DNA from: Lichenostomus cassidix
Taxonomy: Eukaryota > Chordata > Aves > Passeriformes > Meliphagidae
Direction: 5' to 3'
NCBI GenBank assembly: GCA_008360975.2
Contig: VLJF02000777.1
Span: 232,344-296,343, forward strand
DNA length: 64,000 nt
The number at the start of each line of letters is the position of its first letter. Positions within the stretch are counted from its first letter, which is position 1. Below the pieces are notes generated by a model. That model made no database searches, had not been told where the DNA came from, and saw nothing but the letters and a program-made list of their open reading frames with translations. Both the position numbers and the translations under genes were made by a program. Below are positions 57,111 to 64,000 of the stretch, one piece after another.

Positions 57111-57320
57111 CCCTCTCTCCCTCTCCCGGGAGGATTCTCCACCCCAAAGCTCCGGATCCTTTTTTCCCCTCGCTGGATTTCTGCCGCAGCTCGCCGCCTG
57201 TCCCTCCCACTGCCATCTGTCCCCATGTCCCCGCCGGGCCAGCCGCGTCCCCCGCGCCCGATTTACCGCTGCCAGTCACGCCGCCGCGGGAATGGGAATT
57301 TTGCATCCCAAAATCCAGCT

Positions 57321-58900
57321 GGGAGACTGGAAAAATCCCAGATATTCCCCTTAAGATCCACTAAATCCGTGGATTTGTCCCCAAATCCGTGGGTTTGTCC
57401 CCCAAATCTACCTGGAATCCTGGAAAAAAATGAGATGTTCCCCTCAAAATCTGCTAAATTTGTGGGTTTGTCCCCAAAATCTACCTGAAATCCTGGAAAA
57501 AACATTTTAATTCCCCTCAATATCCACTAAATTTGTGGATTTGTCCCAGAATCCACCTGAAATCCTGGAAAAAACTGAGATATTCCCCTCAAGATCCCCT
57601 AAATTTGTGGATTTTGCATCCCAAATCCACCTGAAATCCTGGAAAAAAACCAGATATTCCCCTTAAAACCTCCTGGATTTGTGGGGTTATCATCCAGACC
57701 CTTTTTTCCTGGCAATCTGTGGGGTTCTGTCTGCAAGACTGGCTCGGGAATGTGACTTTTCCATCCCAAATCCACCTGGAATCTTGGAAAAATCCTTCTA
57801 ATTCCCCTCAAAATCCACTAAATCTGTGGATTTGTCCCCAAATCCAGCTGGAATCTTGGAAAAATCCTTTTAATTCCCCTCAAAATCCACTAAATTTGTG
57901 GGTTTGTCCCCAAAATCCACCTGGGATTCTGGAAAAAAACTTTTAATTCCCCTAAATTTGTGGGTTTGTCCCCCAAATCTACCTGAAATCCTGGAAAAAA
58001 CCTTGTAATTCCCCTCAAAATCTGCTAAATTTGTGGGTTTATCCCCAAATCCACCTGAAATCCTGGAAAAAAACTTTTAATTCCCCTCAATATCCACTAA
58101 ATTTGTGGATTTTCCCCCAAAATCCAGCTGGAATCCTGGAAAAAACCTTTTAATTCACCTCAAAATCTGCTAAATTTGTGGGTTTGTCCCCAAAATCCAC
58201 CCAAAATCCTGGAAAAAACCTTTTAATTCCCCTAAATTTGTGGGTTTGTCCCCCAAATCTACCTGGAATCCTGGAAAAAACCTTTTAATTCCCCTCAATA
58301 TCCGCTAAATTTGTGGATTTGTCCCCAAAATCCAGCTGGAATCCTGGAAAAAACTGAGATATTCCCCTTAAAATCCCCTAAATTTGTGGATTTGTCCCCA
58401 AAATCTACCTGAAATCCTGGAAAAAACCTTGTAATTCCCCTCAATATCCGCTAAATTTGTGAGTTTGACACCCAAATCCACCCAAAATCCTGGAAAAATT
58501 CGAGATATTCCCCTCAAAATCCCCTAAATTTGCATCCCAAATCCACCTGAAATCCTGGAAAAAAAACAGATATTCCCCTTAAAACCTCCTGGATTTGTGG
58601 GATTACCATCCAGACCCTTTTTTCCTGGGAATCTGTGGGGTTCTGTCTGCAAGACTGGCTCGGGAATGTGACTTTTCCATCCCAAATCCACCCGAAATCC
58701 TGGAAAAAACCTTTTAATTCCCTTCAAAATCTGCTAAATTTGTGGGTTTGTCCCCAAAATCCACCTGGGATTCTGGAAAAAACCTTTTAATTCCCCTAAA
58801 TTTGTGGGTTTGTCCCCCAAATCTACCTGAAATCCTGGAAAAATCCGAGATATTCCCCTTAAAATCGCCTGGATTTGTGGAGTTACCATCCAGACCCACT
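57321..58900. repeat. ~72-bp array, ~22 copies
   Basis: Unit: ATCCTGGAAAAAACCTTTTA, ATTCCCCTCAAAATCTGCTA, AATTTGTGGGTTTGTCCCCA and AATCCACCTGA; spacing 72-74 bp (TGGAAAAA at 57421, 57494, 57566, 57640). A special block with CATCCAGACCCTTTTTTCCT and CTGCAAGACTGGCTCGGGAA occurs at 57691 and 58608, and in part at about 58887. The 210 bp before the array (57111-57320) is CpG-containing unique DNA. Confidence 0.95.
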
Positions 58901-58904
58901 TTTC

Positions 58905-60040
58905 CTGGGAATCACCGCTCTGGTGGTGACATCACTCTGGCGGTGACATTGCTCTGGTGGTGACATTGCTCTGGTGGTGACATTGCTCTGGTGGTGACAT
59001 CACTACGCTGGTGACATCGCTCCGGCGGTGACATTGCTACGCTGGTGACATCGCTACAGTGGTGACATCTCTGGGTGGTGGCATCTCCTGATGGTGGCAT
59101 CACTCTGGTGGTGACATCTCCCGGTGGTGACATCTCCCGGTGGTGACATCGCTCTGGTGATGACATTGCTCTGGTGGTGACATCACTCCTGTGGTGGCAT
59201 TGCTCCCATGGTGACATCGCTCTGGAGGTGACATCACACTGGTGGTGGCATCACTCTGGTGATGACATTGCTCTGATGGTGACATCACTCTGGTGGTGAC
59301 ATCACTCCAGTGGTGGCATTTCCTGGCAGTGACATCTGGTGGTGACATCTCCCGGTGGTGACATTGCTCTGGTGATGACATTTCTCTGGTGGTGGCATGA
59401 CTCTGACGGTGACATCACTCCCATGGTGGCATTGCTCCCATGGTGACATCACTCTGATGGTGACATTGCTCTGGTGGTGACATGGCTCCGGTGGTGACAT
59501 TGCTACGCTGGTGACATCGCTACAGTGGTGACATCTCTGGGTGGTGGCATCTCTGGGTGGTGGCATCACTCTGGTGGTGACATCACTCCGGCGGTGACAT
59601 CACTGCCATGGTGGCATTGCTCCCATGGTGACATCGCTCTGGAGGTGACATCACACTGGTGGTGACTTCGCTCTGGTGATGACATCTGGTGGTGACATCA
59701 CTCTGGTGGTGACTTCGCTCTGGTGATGACATTGCTCTGATGGTGAGATCACACTGGTGGTGACATCGCTCCAGTGGTGGCATTTCCTGGCAGTGACATC
59801 TGGTGGTGACATCTCCTGGTGGTGACATCACTCTGATGGTGGCATTGCTCTGGTGATGACATTGCTCTGATGGCGACATCACTCCAGTGGTGACATCGAT
59901 CCAGTGGTGGCATTTCATGGCAGTGACATCTGGTGATGACATCTCCTGGTGGTGACATCACTCTGGTGGTGACATTGCTCCAGTGGTGGCATTTCCTGGC
60001 AGTGACATCCGGTGGTGACATCTCCTGCCGGTGACATCTC
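58905..60040. repeat. 17-bp TGGTGGTGACATCACTC minisatellite, ~65 copies
   Basis: The unit is CTCTGGTGGTGACATTG (17 bp) with GGTGGCATTTCCTGGCAGTG and CATGGTGACATC subtypes. Blocks such as GCATTTCCTGGCAGTGACAT followed by CTGGTGGTGACATC recur at about 59315, 59780, 59910 and 59990. Minus-strand frames read a 17-residue Cys/His/Gln-rich repeat peptide. Confidence 0.96.
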
Positions 60041-60430
60041 CCTCCCGCCGCTTCCCGCTGACTTTGGGAAGAGGGAAAATCTCCATGGCAACCACGGCCA
60101 GCTGTCACCAGGGACTGGGAATTGTCCCCTGTGTCACAGAGTCCCCTGTGTCACCCTTCCGGGAGGTGACCCGCCAGCCTTGGCCTGGAATTCCTGAATT
60201 TCCTGGAAAAAAGTGGGATTTTGGTTACTTTTAAATTTAACATTTTTCCAGCTCAGGGAAAGGGGTTGGGAGTGACAAATGTCCCTTTTCAGGGCAGATT
60301 TGTCACCTCTGGGTGACACTTAGGTGACACTTGGGTCCCTAAATCTGGGTGGAATTCTGTGATGTCCTCACAGAATTCCGTGATGTCCTTGTCACTGCTC
60401 CTGGGACCTCGGCCACGCCAAGGGTTGTCC
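60041..60430. other. unique DNA
   Basis: About 390 bp including GCTGACTTTGGGAAGAGGGA, a GTGTCACAGAGTCCCCTGTG doublet at about 60130-60160 and an AATTCTGTGATGTCCTCACA/AATTCCGTGATGTCCTTGTC doublet at 60353-60393. No coding evidence. Confidence 0.5.
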
Positions 60431-62280
60431 CCAGAGCCTGGCCATGAATGGGGACAATTCCTGGCCATGAATGGGGACAATTCCTGGACACGAATGGGGA
60501 CAGAGTTGACCATAAATGGGGACAATTCCTGGCCACAAATGGGGACAATTCCTGGACACGAATGGGGACAGAGTTGGGCATGAATGGGGACAGAGCCTGG
60601 GCATTAATGGGGACAGAGTTGACCATAAATGGGGACAATTCCTGGCCATGAATGGGGACAGAGTTGGGCATGAATGGGGACAGAGGCTGGCTATTAATGG
60701 GGACAGTTTTTGGCCACTTATGGGGACAGGTCTTGGGCATTAATGGGGACAAATCCTGGCCATAAATAGGGACAAGTTCTGGCTATTAATGGGGACAATT
60801 CCTGGCCATAAAAGGGGACAGACCTGGGCATTAATGGGGACAGACCCTGACCCTAAATGGGCATTAGTGGGGACAGACCTGACCATTAATAGGGACTGAT
60901 CCTGGCCATCAATAGGGACAAATTCTGGCTATTAATGGGGACAAACCTGACCATTAATAGGGACAGATCCTGACTATAAATGGGGACAGACTTGACCATA
61001 AATGGGGACAGAGCCTGGGCATTAATGGGGACAGACCTGGCCATGACTGGGGACAATTCCTGGCCATAAATGGGTAAAACCTGGCATTTCATGGGGACAG
61101 ACCTGACCATTAATGGGGACAAACCTGACCATAAATGGGGACAGATCCTGACCATAAATGGGGACAGAGCCTGACCATAAATGGGGACAGAGCCTGACCA
61201 TAAATGGGGACAGAGCCTGACCATAAATGGGGACAAACCTGGCCATAAATGGGGACAATTCCTGGCCATCAGTAGGGACAAATCATGGCCATAAATGGGG
61301 ACAGACCTGACCATAAATGGGGACAGACCTGACCATAAATGGGGACAAATCCTGACCATTAATGGTGACAGACTTGGCCATTAATGGGGACAGACCTGAC
61401 TATAAATGGGGACAGACCTGACCATTAATAGGGACAAATCCTGACCATAAATGTGGACAGATCTGGCATTTCATGGGGACAGATGTGACCATAAATGGGG
61501 ACAGACCTGACCATAAATGGGGACAGATCTGACCATAAATGGGGACAAACCTGATCATTAAAGGGGACAGACCTGACCATAGATGGGGACAGAGCCTGGA
61601 CAAAAATGGGGACAAACCTGGCCATAAATGGGGACAGACCTGACCATTAATAGGGACAGACCTGATCATTAAAGGGGACAGACCTGGCATTCCATGGACA
61701 CAATTCCTGGCCATTAATGGGGACATATCCTGACCATAAATGGGGATAAACCTGACCATAAATGGGGACAAATCCTGGCCATAAATGGGGACAAACCTGG
61801 CCATAAATGGGGACAAACCTGTCATTTCATGGGGACAGAGCCTGGACAAAAATGGGGACAGAGCCTGACCACTAATGGGGACAGATCTGACCATAAATGG
61901 GGACAAATCCTGGCCATAAATGGGGACAGACCTGACCATTAATAGGGACAAATTTGATCATTAATAGGGACAAATTTGATCATTAAAGGGGACAGACCTG
62001 GCATTTCATGGGGACAATTCCTGGCCATTAATGGGGACAAATCCCTGCCATTAAAGGGGACAGACCTGGCCATAAATGGGAACAAATCCTGGCCCTAAAT
62101 GGGGACAAACCTGATCATTAATAGGGACAAATCCTGACCATAAATGGGGACAATTCCTGACCATAAATGGGGACAAATCCTGGCCCTAAATGGGGACAAA
62201 CCTGATCATTAATAGGGACAAATCCTGGCCCTAAATGGGGACAATTCCTGGCCATAAATGGGGACAGATCCTGATTTCCC
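60431..62280. repeat. 22/23-bp ATAAATGGGGACAGACCTG minisatellite, ~80 copies
   Basis: The unit is CCATAAATGGGGACAGACCT plus GA, with ATTAATGGGG, CATGAATGGGG and TTTCATGGGG subtypes and GATCCTG or ATTCCTGG variants. GGGGACA is almost invariant. Steps of 22 and 23 bp alternate, so frames on the minus strand run through a long super-repeat. Confidence 0.96.
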
Positions 62281-62374
62281 CCTGGCAGCCCTAAGAGGAT
62301 TTTCCCGGCGCAAGGAGCAGCAGTGACCGAGATTTCCCAGAGGAAATCCTGCCCTGACCCCAAATCAGAGCTGG

Positions 62375-62870
62375 GCTTCATCCCTGTTTTCCTCTGCTTC
62401 CCAAAAAACCCTCCAGACCCTCTGGAATTTTGGGATTTTCCATGGAATTCCTCAGTTTTATCCCTGTTTCCCTCTGCTTCCCAAAAAAACCCTCCAGACC
62501 CTCTGGAATTTTGGGATTTTCCATGGGATTCCTCGGTTTGATCCCTGTTTTCTTCTGCTTCCCAAAAAACACCCCAGACCCTCTGGAACAACCAGGAATT
62601 TTGGGATTTTCCATGGAACCTCTCAGCTTCATCCCTGTTTTCCTCTGCTTCCCAAAAAACTCCCCAGACCCTCTGGGAAAACCGGGAATTTTGGGATTTT
62701 CCAGGGGATTCCTTGGTTTGATCCCTGTTTTCCTCTGCTTCCCAAAAAACCTCCCAGACCCTCTGGAATTTTGGGATTTTCCATGGAATTCCTCGGTTTG
62801 ATCCCTGTTTTCTTCTGCTTCCCAAAAACCCCCCAGACCCTCAGGAATTTTGGGATTTTCCATGGAATAG
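62375..62870. repeat. 80/90-bp array, 6 copies
   Basis: TCCCTGTTTTCCTCTGCTTC begins at 62381, 62461, 62542, 62632, 62722 and 62802, so spacing is 80, 81, 90, 90 and 80 bp. The longer form adds AACAACCAGG or AAAACCGGG. The unit also has CCAAAAAACCCTCCAGACCC and GGAATTTTGGGATTTTCC. Sequence before (62281-62374) and after (62871-63085) is unique with no gene seen. Confidence 0.95.
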
Positions 62871-63085
62871 GGAGAGAGGAAACCCTAAACTCTGCACCAG
62901 GCGTTTGGGAAATGGGAGAAGTTCCTGGAAGGTTCCAGAAATCCAAATATTTTAGGAAAAAAACACCTAGATGGGATGGGGTTGGAGTTTCTGTCTGTGG
63001 ATTTTTGGGAAAGGAAGGAAATTCCAGCCTCAGTTTTCGGGTGGAAATCCAAATTCTGAGATAAATTTTGGGGTGGAAAGCCAAA

Positions 63086-63535
63086 TTCTGAGATAACAAA
63101 AAAAAGCAAATTAAAGCAAAAAAAAAAGCAAAAAAAAAGGCAGAAAAAAAGCAAAAAAGCAAAAAAAAAACAAAAAAAAGAGGCAAAAAATAGAGCAAAA
63201 AAAGAAAAAAAAAAAGGCAAAAAATAAAGGAAAAAAAGGCAAAGAAAAGCAAAAAAAAGCAGAAAAGCAAAAAAAAGCAAAAAAAGTAAAAAAGAAAAAA
63301 AAGAAAAAAAGAAAAAATTAAAGCAAAAACAAGCAAAAAAAAGAAGAAAAAAGAAGAAAAAAGCAAAAATAAAAGCAAAAAAAAGCAAAAAGGCCAAAAA
63401 TGGCGAAAAAAAGAAAAAAAACCCAAAAAAAGAAGAAAAAAGCCAAAAAAAAAAAGCAAAAAATAAAGCTAAAGAAGGCAAAAAAAAAGCAAAAAACAGG
63501 GGGGGAAAAGCAAAAAAAAGCAAAGAAAAAAGCAA
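63086..63535. repeat. A-rich (GCAAAAAA)n array, 0.45 kb
   Basis: GCAAAAAAAAGCAAAAAA with A-runs of 4 to 11 and GAAAAAAAG variants. Almost pure purine with isolated C and T. Minus-strand frames read Phe/Leu/Ala and look like membrane segments only because of T-richness. Confidence 0.95.
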
Positions 63536-63665
63536 TGTGGGAATGTGGGAATGATGTGGGAATTTGGGAATCTGTGAATGTGGGAATGTGGGAAAATGGA
63601 AATGTGGGAATGATGTGGGAATTTGGGAATTTAGGAATCTGGGAATGTGGGAATAGGGGAATGTG
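63536..63665. repeat. ~9-bp GGGAATGTG array
   Basis: GGGAATGTGGGAATGATGTG and GGGAATTTGGGAATCTG, about 14 units. Followed by about 75 bp of unique DNA (63666-63740). Confidence 0.93.
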
Positions 63666-63740
63666 GGTCGGGAGGGACGCAGAGGTGGCAGATTTGGGAT
63701 CTGGCCTGGGATGGTGATGTCCCCAAGGCCAGCAGAGCCT

Positions 63741-64000
63741 GAGGGGACAGAGCTGGGCAAAATGGGGACAGATTTTGGCTATTAATGGGGACAGACCTGG
63801 GCAAAAATGGGGACAGAGCTGACCATTAATGGGGACAATTCCTGGCCATAAATGGGGACAAACCTGGAAATAAATGGGGAAAGGTCTGGGAAAATTTGGG
63901 GACAATTCCTGGCCATTCATGGGGACAGATCCTGGCCATTAATGGGGACAGACCTGGCAAAAATGGGGACAATTCCTGGTCATTAATAGGGACACATCCT
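63741..64000. repeat. 22/23-bp GGGGACAGACCTGG array resumes to window end
   Basis: TATTAATGGGGACAGACCTG and ATAAATGGGGACAAACCTGG continue the repeat of 60431-62280 after a 1.46-kb interruption. It is cut by the end of the window. Confidence 0.95.

Noticed and set aside
63086..63535. Poly(A)-derived processed pseudogene
   Set aside because: The A-rich stretch is a regular GCAAAAAA repeat hundreds of bases long without any gene-like sequence upstream.

Overview
This window reads as vertebrate nuclear DNA made almost entirely of tandem repeats. About 85% of it is a run of some fifty back-to-back simple-sequence, minisatellite and higher-order arrays, each with its own unit (5 to about 180 bp) and each ending abruptly where the next begins. 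I find no complete protein-coding gene, no rRNA or tRNA gene, no CRISPR array, no recognisable full-length transposon and no telomeric TTAGGG array. The style is what has been described for bird microchromosomes, especially songbird or 'dot' chromosomes: GC- and CpG-rich islands, strong strand asymmetry, and G-rich minisatellites built on words such as GGGGACA, GGGATT and CCCAAA. That assignment is inference from composition; no species-specific element was recognised.

Layout. 0-5.1 kb: 33-, 31-, 21- and 42-bp minisatellites and a higher-order array, with one GC-rich unique stretch at 2.7-3.1 kb. 5.1-6.3 kb: CpG-rich island containing a (GGCTC)n tract. 6.3-10.8 kb: a nested AAAAATTCCC array split by a nearly 1 kb pure-pyrimidine tract. 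11.4-13.2 kb: CATTCC-type satellite. 13.2-13.6 kb: non-repetitive AT-rich DNA resembling a conserved non-coding element. 13.9-16.2 kb: an alternating 116/135-bp array carrying a 3' splice-site-like motif in each unit, then a GACAGACA array. 16.2-17.6 kb: the longest unique stretch. 17.6-29.5 kb: 21-bp GGACCACC arrays, a 55-bp array, GATGAG, 30- and 45-bp GGGGACA arrays, and a TGAATCCC array. 29.7-35.2 kb: purine-rich CATGGGAAAA, CCATGGGAAATT and AACATCCCAAA arrays. 35.2-41.4 kb: ~180-bp units, GATCCY and GGGATT hexamers in opposite orientation, and a 34-bp hairpin-forming minisatellite. 41.7-51.1 kb: GGGAAAT, 33-bp, CCCTGT, AAAAATTCTGT, CpG-rich and GGGGTTTT arrays. 51.1-52.2 kb: CpG-rich unique DNA. 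52.2-64 kb: 89-, 21-, 12-, ~40-, 72-, 17- and 23-bp arrays, the last running off the window end.

The many long open frames on both strands arise because repeated units with few stop codons stay open. They translate to low-complexity peptides (poly-Asp/Glu, Ile-Pro, Gly-Ser, Trp/Val-rich) and are not annotated as genes. Genuine exons, if present, can only lie in the short unique islands. I flag three weak candidates (minus strand near 2,985-3,160; either strand in 5,150-5,540; minus strand at 51,334-51,396) and several non-repetitive AT-rich islands that may be regulatory. The most unusual features are the mosaic itself, the TGGGGACA word shared by many otherwise different arrays, an array of splice-acceptor-like motifs, a long triplex-prone pyrimidine tract, several G-quadruplex-prone arrays, and duplicated unique blocks that bracket arrays.
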